A DNA stretch of 64,000 nucleotides from Streptomyces nigrescens (GCA_024349765.1 AP026074.1:310001-374000), one strand, 5' to 3'. Numbered from the stretch's first letter, positions 24,827-34,219 are shown. A program made the numbers and translations. The notes: generated from the sequence alone by a model not told the origin.

Positions 24827-25027
24827 GACACTCGTCCTCTCATGGTTCTTGGGCGCACCGGGGACTCTCCCGGTGCGTTCGACAATCAGGGCCCAGGCAG
24901 AGCGCACATACGGATCAGACAGAGCTCAGCCAGGGCTCGGCCGGGGTCCAGCCCGCTCGGTCAGGGCTCGTCCACGGCGCACTCGATCAGGGCGCGACCG
25001 CCCCGGTCGGTCAGGAGTGTTTGAGCC

Positions 25028-25924
25028 TCACTCGGCCACGCCGCGGCGCAGGGCGGCGGCGAGTTCGGCGATCTGCCGCTGCGAGATCTCGGCGGACAGG
25101 ATCGCCTGCGAGCCGTGGAAGGTGCCGGGCCACTGGTGCAGCTCGACCGAGACGCCGGCCTGGAGCAGGCGCAGCGCGTAGGCGATGTCCTCGTCGCGGT
25201 TCGGGCAGAGTTCCGCGGTGGCCATGTAGGTGGGTGGCAGACCGGACAGGTCGGCGGCCCGTGCCGGGGCCGCGTACGGCGTGGCGGACTGGGAGCCCAG
25301 GTAGTGCCGCCACGACGCGGTGACCTTGGCGCGATTCATCCAGGGCGTTTCGGTGAAGTGCCGCGCCGACCAGGATTCCTGCCGGTCGTCGAGCTCGGGC
25401 TGGTTGAGCAGTTGGAAGCGGATCGGCGGCCCCTGCCGGTCGCGGGCCCGCAAGGCCAGCGCGGCCGCGAGCCCTCCGCCGGCGCTGTGCCCTCCGACCG
25501 CGATCCGCTCGGGGTCGATACCGAGCTCGGCCGCGTGTTCGGCCGTCCAGATCAGTACGGCGTAGGCGTCGTCCAGGGCGGCCGGGAACCGGTGCTCGGG
25601 AGCCAGCCGGTAGCCGACCGAGATCACCGTTGCCCCGGATTCCTCTGCGATCCGGGTGGCCCACGGATGCTCGGTGTTGAGGTCCCCGTAGACGTATCCA
25701 CCGCCGTGCAGCCACACGAGGGCACCCTGTGCCTGGTGCGGGCGGTAGATCCGTACCGGCACGTCCGGTTCGGCGGGGACCGTGCGGTCCTCGATCTCCA
25801 TTCCCGCGGTGTCCGGTGGCGGCAGTTTGGCCGCCAGGTCGGCGAAGTTCTTGCGCTCGGTGACCGGGTCGATCAGGTTGACGTCGGGGAACAACGGTAT
25901 GAAGGCTTCGAGTTCGGGATCCAT
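25028..25924 (-). CDS. Alpha/beta hydrolase of the hormone-sensitive-lipase type
   Basis: 298 residues from ATG 25924. The oxyanion motif HGGG (in WLHGGGYVYGDL, about 82-93) and the nucleophile elbow GHSAGG (about 153-158) define the HSL/type IV esterase group. The acid residue is probably in PNRDEDIAYALRL and the catalytic His in TFHGS near the end. Such enzymes hydrolyse short-chain esters or acyl groups in the cytoplasm. It is divergent from the HTH regulator gene at 26041, with 116 bp between, which may control it. Confidence 0.9.
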   Translation of the reverse strand: MDPELEAFIPLFPDVNLIDPVTERKNFADLAAKLPPPDTAGMEIEDRTVPAEPDVPVRIYRPHQAQGALVWLHGGGYVYGDLNTEHPWATRIAEESGATVISVGYRLAPEHRFPAALDDAYAVLIWTAEHAAELGIDPERIAVGGHSAGGGLAAALALRARDRQGPPIRFQLLNQPELDDRQESWSARHFTETPWMNRAKVTASWRHYLGSQSATPYAAPARAADLSGLPPTYMATAELCPNRDEDIAYALRLLQAGVSVELHQWPGTFHGSQAILSAEISQRQIAELAAALRRGVAE

Positions 25925-26040
25925 GCCGACCATCCTCGCGGGAGCGATCCCCGAGATCACCCGCCAACTGTCGGGCATACCCGCCCGATCGCGCGCCGAT
26001 CGGCGCCTCCCTCCCCGCCGCGGAGCCCTATCCTCCTGTC

Positions 26041-27090
26041 ATGGAGGCACTGGCCGTACGGCTGTCAGGAATGGATTCGTACGTCGAGGGCGCGATCCGC
26101 GTCGTCGCGTTCTACGACACGCTGATGCGCCGACGCGTGGACCTCCCGGCGCTCGCCCGGGCCTCGGCGGGCCTGGCCGAGTGTGTGGTGGGGATCCAAC
26201 TCCACAGCACGGGGCGGGTGATCCGCATGGCACCCGACGGCAGGCAGGCGGCCGCCCCGCCGGCCCCCGCGTCCACCTCGGCGCCGGTCACGCTCGATGA
26301 GGAGGAGATCGGCACGGTGTGGCTGGAACGTCCTGGCCCGCCCGCCTCGCCTGCCTCACTCGATCTCGACGAGCTGCTGCTGGACCGGCTCGCCATCGCC
26401 GTGGCGGCCGTCGCCGAGCGGTACGGCCCGGCCCGGACCACCATGGCCGACCCGGCCCTCGTCGAACTGGCCATCAGCGCCGACAGCGACGAGGCGGCCC
26501 GTGCCCGGGCACTACGACTCCTGGGCTTCGCCGCCGACCTGCCGGTACGCGTCGTCGCCGTACGGTCCCAGCTCCCGCTCGACCGGATCGGCAGTCTCCT
26601 CTGCCCGGGCCGCCCGGTGAAGGCGGCCCCCGTCGCCCAGGTGGGCGTCATCCTGGCCACCACCGTCGATCCGACCCGCCTGCCGGCAGACGTGCGCGCG
26701 GGCCTCGGCGCCGCCGGAACCCCGGACCGGTCCTGGAGGGAAGCCCGCACCGCCCTGCGCTTCACCACCCCACGCCAGCCGGTCGTCCACTACGCCGACC
26801 TGGGCGCGCTGGCGCTGCTCGCCGAGGTACCTCAGGACGCCGCACGCAACAACGCCGACGTGGTCGCCCTCGCCCGCCTGGCCGACCACCCGGAAGATCT
26901 GGAAACCCTGGAAACCTACTGCGCCACCGGCTCCCTGCGCCGGGCCGCGGACCTCCTCCACCTGCACCACAGCAGCGTCGCCCGCCGACTCGAACAGCTC
27001 GGCAGGACACTGGGCATCGAACTCACCGAACCCACCGGCCTGATGCGCGTCAGGCTCGCGCTCACCGCATGGCGGCTGCTCAACGACTGA
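26041..27090 (+). CDS. PucR/CdaR-like helix-turn-helix regulator
   Basis: 349 residues. The C-terminal end has the PucR-type DNA-binding domain: YCATGSLRRAADLLHLHHSS followed by VARRLEQLGRTLGIEL. The segment before it (RSWREARTALRFT, about 230) is the GGDEF-like middle part often found in this family. The N-terminal 130 residues probably sense a ligand but are not assignable. Divergent placement next to the HSL-type esterase gene suggests control of that gene. Confidence 0.82.
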   Translation: MEALAVRLSGMDSYVEGAIRVVAFYDTLMRRRVDLPALARASAGLAECVVGIQLHSTGRVIRMAPDGRQAAAPPAPASTSAPVTLDEEEIGTVWLERPGPPASPASLDLDELLLDRLAIAVAAVAERYGPARTTMADPALVELAISADSDEAARARALRLLGFAADLPVRVVAVRSQLPLDRIGSLLCPGRPVKAAPVAQVGVILATTVDPTRLPADVRAGLGAAGTPDRSWREARTALRFTTPRQPVVHYADLGALALLAEVPQDAARNNADVVALARLADHPEDLETLETYCATGSLRRAADLLHLHHSSVARRLEQLGRTLGIELTEPTGLMRVRLALTAWRLLND

Positions 27091-27205
27091 GGAAGACCAG
27101 CCTCCCGCTTCGTGACCGCTCACGCTCCTTCCTCTGACGTGCGGATGCCCCCGCGGCGGCTCTTGCGGATGCCCTTGCGAAGGGCATCCCCGTATCCCCT
27201 ATCCT

Positions 27206-27218
27206 CGTACAGTGTACG
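27206..27218. promoter_or_regulatory. Perfect palindrome CGTACAGTGTACG, probable operator
   Basis: Six-base arms around one central base, 20 bp before the ATG of the CocE/NonD gene. A weak promoter, TTGCGA at 27175 with TATCCT at 27200, would place the start site at or in the palindrome. TetR-type repressors bind sites of this kind, but no TetR gene is present within the window. Confidence 0.45.
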
Positions 27219-27237
27219 TAATAGAGGAGGGGGAACC

Positions 27238-28920
27238 ATGTCATCACGCATGCCCGGAACCAAGGCCAGGCCGTCCTGGGTACCGCCAACTGCGAAGCCG
27301 CCACTGTCCTCACGGATGATGAGGGCGACGTGGCGCCGTCTCCCGGCCAAGCTGCATGACGCCGGGTGGGAGCCGGGACTGGTGGTGCCGGCCGCCGACG
27401 GCAGTCCGCTGATCACCGATCACTACTTCCCGCGTGCCGAGGGCGACTTCCCCACCCTCCTGGTGCGCTCGCCGTACGGCAGGGGCCTGCCGTGGTCCCC
27501 CATGTACGGCATGCTCTTCGCCGAACAGGGTTTCCACGTGGTCCTGCAGAGCTGCCGCGGCACCGGCGGATCAGGCGGTGCGCTCGATCCGTGGCGCAAC
27601 GAGGCCGCTGACGGCCGGGCCACCGTGTCCTGGCTGCGCGAACAACCCTGGTTCAACGGAACACTGGGGACGGTCGGCCCCAGCTACCTGGGATACGTGC
27701 AGTGGGCCCTGGCCGCGGACCCGCCACCGGAGCTGAAGGCGATGGTGGTGCAGATGGGGTTGCACGACCCATGCGCCCTCTTCTACACGGACGGTGTGCT
27801 CCACCTGGAGACCGCCCTGGCCGTCGGCGCAGGCATGACGTATCAGCACCAAGGGGCGGTACCGCTGCTGAAGGCGGGCCTGCGTCTGCACCGGCGCCTG
27901 CGCGACATCACCACCGGGCAGCCGCTGCGCCGCTCCTACGTGGCCGCCCTCGGTGACATTCCCTGGCTGGACGACGTGATGACGCATCCGGACGCCAACG
28001 ACGCGTTCTGGCGCGGTACTTCGGTGGCCGAGGCGTTGGATCGGCTGAAGGTGCCCACAAGTCTGGTCGGCGGGTGGCACGACGTACTGCTCGACCAGAC
28101 CCTCGACCAGTACGACCGACTGCGCCGGGCCGGATGCGAGACCGCCCTGCTCGTCGGCCCCTGGACGCATACCTCCGCGGTGCAACAGGGCTGGCCCGAG
28201 GTGTTCGCCGAGAGCCTCGCCTGGCTGCGCGCGCACCTGAACGGCGATCCTTCCGGCCTCCGTTCCACACGGGTGCGCGTACACGTCGGCGGCGACGACG
28301 GTTGGCGGGACATCGATGACTGGCCGCCGGCCCCGGCCGTCACGCCGTGGTTCCCCACCGCGCAGGGGCATCTCACCGAGCAGGCTCCCACGGACTCCGC
28401 ACCACTGACGTCCTTCCGCTACGACCCGGGCGACCCCACCCCGTCCATCGGCGGCCCGCTGCTCTCCCGCACCGCCGGCGCTCGCGACAACCGCACCTTG
28501 GAGGCGCGCGACGACGTACTGACGTTCACCGGCCCCCCGCTCACCGAGCCCGTGGACATCCTCGGCCCGGTCTCCGCACGGCTGACCATCTCCACGGACA
28601 CCGGCCACGCCGACGTCTTCACCCGCCTGTGCGATGTGGACCCACAGGGCCGCTCCGTGAACATCTGTGACGGGCTGGGCCGGCTCCGGACAGCCGAACA
28701 GGTGCCCTCGCAGGTCACCGTGCCGATGAGCGCCACCGCCCACCGCTTCGCCGTCGGACACCGCATACGCTGGCAGATCAGCGGAGGCGCCCATCCGCGC
28801 TACGTCCGCAACCTCGGCACCGGGGAGTCGCCGTTGGACACCACCGCCTCCGCACCGGTGCGCATCACGCTCCACGCGGACTCGGCATTGACGCTTCCCC
28901 GCAGCATCGGGCTCGCCTGA
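27238..28920 (+). CDS. CocE/NonD family hydrolase (X-Pro dipeptidyl-peptidase-like)
   Basis: 560 residues from ATG 27238 (GAGGAGGGGG upstream). The alpha/beta hydrolase core has the Ser elbow GPSYLGYVQWA (about residues 145-155), an acid residue around DVLLDQT (about 281-287) and the His in GPWTHTS (about 308-314). A C-terminal jelly-roll domain (about 400-560, PVDILGPVSARLTISTD) completes the CocE/PepX architecture. Known members hydrolyse esters such as cocaine, glutaryl-7-ACA-like amides or proline dipeptides. No signal peptide. The nearby palindrome suggests repressor control. Confidence 0.9.
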   Translation: MSSRMPGTKARPSWVPPTAKPPLSSRMMRATWRRLPAKLHDAGWEPGLVVPAADGSPLITDHYFPRAEGDFPTLLVRSPYGRGLPWSPMYGMLFAEQGFHVVLQSCRGTGGSGGALDPWRNEAADGRATVSWLREQPWFNGTLGTVGPSYLGYVQWALAADPPPELKAMVVQMGLHDPCALFYTDGVLHLETALAVGAGMTYQHQGAVPLLKAGLRLHRRLRDITTGQPLRRSYVAALGDIPWLDDVMTHPDANDAFWRGTSVAEALDRLKVPTSLVGGWHDVLLDQTLDQYDRLRRAGCETALLVGPWTHTSAVQQGWPEVFAESLAWLRAHLNGDPSGLRSTRVRVHVGGDDGWRDIDDWPPAPAVTPWFPTAQGHLTEQAPTDSAPLTSFRYDPGDPTPSIGGPLLSRTAGARDNRTLEARDDVLTFTGPPLTEPVDILGPVSARLTISTDTGHADVFTRLCDVDPQGRSVNICDGLGRLRTAEQVPSQVTVPMSATAHRFAVGHRIRWQISGGAHPRYVRNLGTGESPLDTTASAPVRITLHADSALTLPRSIGLA

Positions 28921-28947
28921 CTCTCCAGCCCTGCGGGAACGCCTGAC

Positions 28948-28971
28948 GAGCCGGGCCGTCCGGCCCGGCTC
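28948..28971 (+). terminator. Perfect 10-bp hairpin after the CocE/NonD gene
   Basis: GAGCCGGGCC at 28948-28957 pairs with GGCCCGGCTC at 28962-28971 with a 4-nt loop, 28 bp after the stop codon. Confidence 0.75.
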
Positions 28972-29074
28972 ACTTCTCCAGGACGCGGTGACTCCCCGCA
29001 TCCGGCGCCGCGTCATACGTCAAAAAGCGTATCGACAGCCATGACCGGCTCCCCGGATCTGCCGGGGCGTCATC

Positions 29075-29608
29075 ATGGTGGGCGTGATGCCTGATCCGCG
29101 CAGTGCACCGCCCTCCCTCCCGGAGGCGTCCTCGGCCGGCGACACCCCCGAAGTGGTTCGCGAGCCCTCGCTGTCGGTTTTGGAGCTGTACAAGCTGGCC
29201 GTGGAGATGGCCGACCGGGTGTCCGCGCGGCGGGGCCAGGCGAACGCCTTCTTCCTCACCATCCAGACGGCCTTCGTCAGCGTGGTCGGCGTCGCGCTGC
29301 CGAACCTGCGAGCAGAACCGGTGTGGGTTGCGCCGGTCATCGCCCTGGCGGGGGTGGCGATCTCGATGACCTGGTGGCTGCAGCTGCGGAGCTACCGTGA
29401 CCTGAACCGAGCGAAGTTCGCGGTCATCAACGCGATCGAGACGCAGCTGCCGGTCCAGGTCTTCACCGATGAGTGGAGACAGCTGACGCGCACACCCGAG
29501 ATCCCCAGACGGGTGCGCTACGCCGAACTCGGCTTCAGCGAGCGGATGATCCCGTGGATCTTCGTTCTGCTGCATTGCCTGCTGTGCTTGGGGAGACTGC
29601 TCGCATGA
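29075..29608 (+). CDS. RipA-family small octameric membrane protein
   Basis: 177 residues. After an N-terminal soluble stretch come two close membrane helices (FFLTIQTAFVSVVGVAL and PVIALAGVAISMTWWL, about 70-108) and the family block SYRDLNRAKFAVINAIET. The C-terminus (IPWIFVLLHCLLCL) could be a third helix. The pattern is that of RipA-like proteins, first studied in Francisella and described as octameric inner-membrane proteins of unclear function. A hairpin CCCCGG/CCGGGG (29051-29067) sits just before the start codon and no clear ribosome site is seen, so a start four codons later (ATG 29087) is possible. Confidence 0.75.
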   Translation: MVGVMPDPRSAPPSLPEASSAGDTPEVVREPSLSVLELYKLAVEMADRVSARRGQANAFFLTIQTAFVSVVGVALPNLRAEPVWVAPVIALAGVAISMTWWLQLRSYRDLNRAKFAVINAIETQLPVQVFTDEWRQLTRTPEIPRRVRYAELGFSERMIPWIFVLLHCLLCLGRLLA

Positions 29609-29679
29609 CCTACCTGCGTCATGTCGAGGCCAATCGGGCCGCAGCGGGTGCGCGTGCGGCCTGACTGGGGCACCGTGAT

Positions 29680-30366
29680 TCACCCTGCGTGCTGCACGAG
29701 CCGTTGGGTCTGCCACGCGGTGATGCGCCTGATGAGGAGAACCACCAGCACACCGGCGACCGCATCGAGCACCGTGCTCAGGGTGGACAGTTTCGCGGCG
29801 CTCAGCAGACTCTCCTCGGTGATCTCCTCCGACAGGTAGATCTTGGCGACGGCCCGGCCGATGATCGTGCTCACCACGAGCGGCGCCCACCAGGCCATGA
29901 CCAGGCCATTGGGAACCGGCCGCCGGGCTGCGCTGGCCCGCCAGATATCTGACATGACCTGGTACGGAACCCACAGGTTGGCCACCGGCGTGAACCAGCC
30001 GCCCACCACCCAGCCCCGGGAACGACGCTGTGCGGCGGCACCACCCAACAGCTCGGCGTTGACCCGCGCCCGCCACAACCAGACCAGGAACACCACACCG
30101 GCGGAGATCCACACCACGAGCGTCGGGATCGACACCAGCTGCCCGTAGGAATCGGCCGCCTCGAGATCCGCGATCGTCGCCGCCCCGGCCTTGTAGTCGT
30201 GGACGACCGTGTAGTTGCGCCAGTCGGAGGTCGAGCCCAGGACTTCACCCACGAGCACCAGCAAGATCAGTGTCGCCGCGGCGGAAGCCGTGCCGGTCAC
30301 CTTCCTGAACCGCTCCGGATCGGCCGGGCTCGCACTCGTCGGCACAGCCTGCTGTGGACCGTCCAT
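29680..30366 (-). CDS. DUF4328 membrane protein
   Basis: 228 residues from ATG 30366. Four or more membrane helices are visible: AATLILLVLVGEVLG, TLVVWISAGVVFLVWLW, MAWWAPLVVSTIIG and VLDAVAGVLVVLLI. The conserved middle block VVGGWFTPVANLWVPYQVM (about 130-148) followed by SDIWRAS is the DUF4328 signature common in streptomycetes. The function is unknown. It is convergent with the RipA-type gene. Confidence 0.85.
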   Translation of the reverse strand: MDGPQQAVPTSASPADPERFRKVTGTASAAATLILLVLVGEVLGSTSDWRNYTVVHDYKAGAATIADLEAADSYGQLVSIPTLVVWISAGVVFLVWLWRARVNAELLGGAAAQRRSRGWVVGGWFTPVANLWVPYQVMSDIWRASAARRPVPNGLVMAWWAPLVVSTIIGRAVAKIYLSEEITEESLLSAAKLSTLSTVLDAVAGVLVVLLIRRITAWQTQRLVQHAG

Positions 30367-30578
30367 GATTCCCCCGAATCCCGCGCAGCCGCAGAACAAT
30401 CCTTGGACGGGATGCTACTCCGCGGTGTCCTGACACGTCCCCCGTTTCTCCTTTTTCGGGGCGCACCAGGGGGCCTCGGGTGAATCGTGTGAATCGGTGC
30501 CCGAGACGATGCCAGGTGGCACAACCTTGGCTGTGGCGCCGTCAGGGCCCAGTGGGCGTCTGCCAGGGGACGGCGGTG

Positions 30579-32090
30579 TCAGAGAGCGAAGAGCTGCCGT
30601 GCCCGGGACACCAGCCAGGACAGCAGGGCCACGGACACGACCAGTGCGAACCCCTTCCACAATGCCGCCTGCACGGCGAAAACGCCCCGCCAGGCCAACG
30701 TCCGGCGACGCACCCCCACCGACGCCAGAGCGGCCTTCACGGCGCGGACCACTTGGTGCGCGGGCGTGCTCAGGGGGATCATCGGCGACCGGCCGGCTTC
30801 TCGCACGCGGGCCACGAGGGACGCGAGCGCGCCGCGTCGGGCCGTGTCGGACACGGGCCCCACCGGGTGCACCCGGGGCGTCCCATCGGGATCGAAGGCG
30901 ATGACGGCGGAGATCCAGGAGTCGCCCGCGATCACCTCGTCCAGTCGGGCCGGCGTCGGCAGATGCTCGTCCAGCCGGGCAGCCACGTCCGGCAGCCCGG
31001 CGGGCGCCAGCAGGACCAGCTTCCGTGCGGGCTGCGTGGCTCGGGCCTGCTCGACCTCCCACCAGAGCCCCTCGCCCAACCCCAGTCCCAGCACGATGAG
31101 TTGGGACAGTTCCATCAGCCGCAGGACCACCGGCTGCCAGTCGTCCTGCGGCAGATAGAACCGCGCCGCTCCCAGGCGCGGCAGCGGCTCCCCGGGTTTG
31201 CCCACCGCAATGACGGGGCCGAAGGCGCTCAACGCCCCCGCGAGCTGCTCCTCCCGCGAATGGATGTTGACCGGCGCCCCGTCGTCGACCGAGGCCGCGG
31301 TGTCGTCGTCGGCGAAGCTGCGCAGGTAGAGCACGGGCCTACGACCGTCGGCCAGCAACGCCTGGGCCGCACTGCGCGCCGAGCGCGGACGGCAGTAGCG
31401 CAGGATCAGGACACCGGCGCCCAGCGCGGCCAGGCCGCCGAGCAGCAGGAGCACCTGTGTCTCCAGCGGCATGGTGTAGCCCCGCTGTTCCGACGTGGCG
31501 ACGGCGAGGGAGCCCGACGCGAACAGCCCGTATCCGACCCAGCTGGCCATCAGGAACACCGGTCGCCGCCACCACGGTTGGGGCGGGACGAACCGGCTGA
31601 CCACGTCAACGATCTCCGCGGCGCCCGACCGGCGACGGTGCCGCAGCCGGAGCACCGGCACGAGAAGCACCCCGGCGGGGGCCGCGAAATACAGTGCGAG
31701 GTCAGTCGACGAGCTGAGTTCCCGATCGAGCCGTGCCTGATCCTCTTCGATCTCCTCCGCCAGCCCTGAGACCTGCTTGCGGGCCAGGGAAACCCTGCCC
31801 TCCTCGGCGTAGTCGGCGGCGGAGGAGACCGTGGACCGGCTTCCCCGCACGGGGGCGTTCTGGTCGAACCACGCGTCGATCCGGCGGATGTGAGCGCGTG
31901 CGGAACGTTCTCCGTCGGCCTGGCGGTCCAGCGCGGCGAGGAAGGCAGCGGCCTGCGCCGGGGCCTCGTGGAAACGGTCACGGGCCCGCAGGTCCAGGCA
32001 TGCCGTGACCGCCAAGTGCAACGCGACGTAGGCCGTGATGGCCGCGATCGCCGTGACCAGTCGGGCGATCGCCCGTAAGCCGGAGGACAC
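30579..32090 (-). CDS. Polytopic membrane protein with an LRSFxDD cytoplasmic domain
   Basis: 503 residues. Helices are visible at about 10-30, 123-142, 170-195 and 203-225, and again near the C-terminus. Between them lies a soluble domain (about 235-400) that opens with RPVLYLRSFADDD and contains the pattern VIAVGKPGEPLPRLGAARFY, then LGEGLWWEVEQA and KLVLLAPAG. The alternation of strands and the conserved Trp-Trp-Glu suggest a Rossmann or TIR-like fold, which is inference. No function can be assigned. It may form an operon with the DUF4328 gene. Confidence 0.75.
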   Translation of the reverse strand: MSSGLRAIARLVTAIAAITAYVALHLAVTACLDLRARDRFHEAPAQAAAFLAALDRQADGERSARAHIRRIDAWFDQNAPVRGSRSTVSSAADYAEEGRVSLARKQVSGLAEEIEEDQARLDRELSSSTDLALYFAAPAGVLLVPVLRLRHRRRSGAAEIVDVVSRFVPPQPWWRRPVFLMASWVGYGLFASGSLAVATSEQRGYTMPLETQVLLLLGGLAALGAGVLILRYCRPRSARSAAQALLADGRRPVLYLRSFADDDTAASVDDGAPVNIHSREEQLAGALSAFGPVIAVGKPGEPLPRLGAARFYLPQDDWQPVVLRLMELSQLIVLGLGLGEGLWWEVEQARATQPARKLVLLAPAGLPDVAARLDEHLPTPARLDEVIAGDSWISAVIAFDPDGTPRVHPVGPVSDTARRGALASLVARVREAGRSPMIPLSTPAHQVVRAVKAALASVGVRRRTLAWRGVFAVQAALWKGFALVVSVALLSWLVSRARQLFAL

Positions 32091-32320
32091 CTCAACCCCC
32101 TTGTTCCCCTTGGCGGACCACCGCCGTCAGGCGCAGATTGCGTCCAGTGGTACCACCTGGGGGCCACCGAGCGTGGCCGGTTTCCGGTCACAGCCCGGAC
32201 CGAGCGACATGGGAAGCGGCTCCTGCCTGTGGATCGCGCCGGCTCAGAGCCCGCTCACGTCACGCGCCGGGCAACGCAACCTTCGCGCGGGGCCATTCGG
32301 ATGACGCTCCTCCGGAGACA

Positions 32321-32390
32321 TTGCCCGACCCGTCACTCCGGTGGGTTACTTGGTGCGTCCAATCCGGTGAGCCGCCCATCTTCTCCGGGG
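32321..32390 (+). promoter_or_regulatory. Shared promoter-leader element, copy A
   Basis: -35 TTGCCC (32321-32326), 18-bp spacer, -10 region GGGTTACT (32343-32350). Ten bases after the ACT comes the conserved step GCGTCC, then CCGGTGAGCCGCCCATC (32364-32380), a hairpin with GGTG/CCCATC-type arms, and then CTCCGGGGGAG (32383-32393), a second small stem. Copies B, C and D have the same order and spacing. It lies 170 bp before the beta-helix protein gene and probably drives the whole IPT-methyltransferase-glycosyltransferase run. The upstream part of this 470-bp gap, 32091-32320, shows nothing else. Confidence 0.65.
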
Positions 32391-32560
32391 GAGCAAGTGA
32401 CGGCGGTCTCCGTTCGCTTGCCGGTTTGGAGCCCCCGCCCCGCACCGGTCCCACGACGGCGATGCCCTACCGGTTCCCTCGGCAGAGGACCTGCCTCGTC
32501 CACCTGCGCTCCTTGTCAGCAGGGTGGGAGCAGCGGCTCGCATGACCGCCTGGGGGCATC

Positions 32561-33244
32561 ATGCCAACTGCCCGTGTTCTTCGGTCGGCACTCGTGGTCT
32601 GTTCTCTGACCGCGGGCCTGATGGCCGTACCGGCCACCGCCCGTGCCCAGATCCCTGTGCTGTGCAGCGAGAGTGCGTTGGTGGCCGCCGTCAACGCGGC
32701 GAACGCGGCAGGCGGAGACACCCTGGCCCTGACTCCGTTCTGCACGTACTCGCTCACCACTGCTCACGGCAGTGCGTCGGACGGGCCGATCGGGCTGCCG
32801 CCCATCACCACCCCGATCACCATGGCGGGGCTGGGCACGGTCATCGCCCGCGACCCGTCAGCGCCGGCCTTCCGGGTGCTCGAAGTCCAGGGTGCCGCGA
32901 ACGTTCCGGGAACCAACGGCCAGCTCACACTGGCCGCGATCACCGTCCGGGGCGGTAACGCGGTCGCTCCCCATCCTGGGGGCGGCATCACCGACCGAGG
33001 CGGTGCGGTGACCCTGGTGTCCAGTTCGGTCACCGGCAACAACGCCGTGGCCGGCGGCGGCATCTACGTCGACAACGGGGTGGTGTCCCTGACGGCCAGC
33101 AGCGTCACCGGAAACTCCGCCACCGCCGCCGGTGGCGGCATCTACCGCAACTCCGGCGTGGTGAGCCTGCTGGTCAGCGACGTCAGCCGGAACACGCCCA
33201 ACAACTGCGCCCCCGCGGGGAGCGTCGCGGGCTGCACGGACTGA
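32561..33244 (+). CDS. Secreted beta-helix-like repeat protein
   Basis: 227 residues. The signal peptide is VLRSALVVCSLTAGLMAV followed by a PATARAQ cleavage site (about residues 5-29). The mature part has parallel beta-helix character, with repeats VTLVSSSVTGNNAVAGGGIY and VVSLTASSVTGNSATAAGGG (about 145-200). Two Cys pairs (CSESAL with FCTYSL, and NNCAPAG with AGCTD) probably form disulfides. Similar repeats occur in polymorphic outer-membrane-like and pectate-lyase-like surface proteins. No catalytic residues are visible. It is the first gene after leader element A and is followed by IPT-repeat genes on the same strand. Confidence 0.82.
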   Translation: MPTARVLRSALVVCSLTAGLMAVPATARAQIPVLCSESALVAAVNAANAAGGDTLALTPFCTYSLTTAHGSASDGPIGLPPITTPITMAGLGTVIARDPSAPAFRVLEVQGAANVPGTNGQLTLAAITVRGGNAVAPHPGGGITDRGGAVTLVSSSVTGNNAVAGGGIYVDNGVVSLTASSVTGNSATAAGGGIYRNSGVVSLLVSDVSRNTPNNCAPAGSVAGCTD

Positions 33245-33386
33245 CGGCACGGCCGGACGACACCGCCGGACAGTCAGACGACTTCACCGGCTCGGCGTGG
33301 CATCGGGCGCGCACCCCGCAGTGCACAGCAGCTCGCCCGGTCCCGCGGGCCATCCACGCGTCCCTCCATGATGAGAAGAGGCAACC

Positions 33387-34130
33387 ATGCCCATCACCCC
33401 CAACCAAGGCTCCACCGGCGGCGGGACAACCGTCACCATCACCGGTACCAACCTCGGCGGCGCCACCGCCGTCCACTTCGGCACGAAGCTGGCCACGATC
33501 ACGGCCAACACCCCCACCTCGGTCACGGTGATCTCCCCCTCCGGGACCGGCACGGTCAACGTCACGGTGACCACTCCCGGCGGCACCAGCAACCCGCTGC
33601 CGTTCTTCTACGTGGGCGCGCCGTTCAAGTCGAGCCTGAGTCCGGTCTCCGGTCCCACCGCGGGCGGCGACACCGTCACCATTCGCGGCAACGGGCTGTC
33701 CACTGCCACCTCCGTCGCCTTCGGCGCGACCTCCGCCACGCCGACCGTGGTCAACGACAGCCAGCTCACCGTCACCGTGCCCGCCGGGGCGGCGGCCGGG
33801 CCGGTCGGCGTCAGCGTGACCACGGCGGGCGGCACCAACAACGGCCTGTCGTACACCTACGTCGACAGTCCCACCGTGACCTCCCTGGCGCCGACGGCCG
33901 GACCGACCTCCGGTGGGACCGGGGTGACCATCACCGGCACCCAGCTGACCACCACGCAGTCGGTCTCGTTCGGGGGGACCCTGGCACCGTTCGACGTCAT
34001 CAATGACACCACCATTTCGGCCGTCACCCCGCCCGGTGCCGCGGGCGCCGTGGACGTGACGGTGGTCACCACAGGCGGATCGGCAACTGCCGCGGGCGCC
34101 TTCACCTACACCGCAGGGCCCGGTATCTGA
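33387..34130 (+). CDS. IPT/TIG-repeat protein (three repeats)
   Basis: 247 residues made only of three IPT/TIG immunoglobulin-like repeats (about 1-80, 81-160 and 161-245). Each starts near ITPNQGSTGGGTTVTITGTN and ends in a TPGGTSN-like turn. There is no signal peptide, anchor or catalytic domain: the first repeat begins at the initiator Met. Export of such a protein would need a non-classical path, or the true start is missed; GAAGAGG precedes the ATG, which supports the start used. Sister genes follow at 34308 and 39107. The role is unknown, perhaps carbohydrate or surface binding. Confidence 0.82.
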   Translation: MPITPNQGSTGGGTTVTITGTNLGGATAVHFGTKLATITANTPTSVTVISPSGTGTVNVTVTTPGGTSNPLPFFYVGAPFKSSLSPVSGPTAGGDTVTIRGNGLSTATSVAFGATSATPTVVNDSQLTVTVPAGAAAGPVGVSVTTAGGTNNGLSYTYVDSPTVTSLAPTAGPTSGGTGVTITGTQLTTTQSVSFGGTLAPFDVINDTTISAVTPPGAAGAVDVTVVTTGGSATAAGAFTYTAGPGI

Positions 34131-34166
34131 CGTACGGGTCGCTGAGCCTGGTCCCCCCGGCCAGGC

Positions 34167-34219
34167 GCGCGGGGGCCCACCCGGAATCCCCCCAACCCTC
34201 ACCGGGCCGGCCCCCGCGC
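34167..34219 (+). terminator. Long inverted repeat between the first two IPT genes
   Basis: GCGCGGGGGCC at 34167-34177 pairs with GGCCCCCGCGC at 34209-34219 across a 31-nt loop. There is no T-tract. It could attenuate transcription between the two IPT genes and so set their ratio. Confidence 0.4.

Noticed and set aside
32355-32390. Interpretation of the shared leader as a ydaO (c-di-AMP) riboswitch
   Set aside because: Long GC-rich leaders before secreted proteins suggested it, but the conserved ydaO sequence blocks and pseudoknot parts could not be found in any of the four copies.
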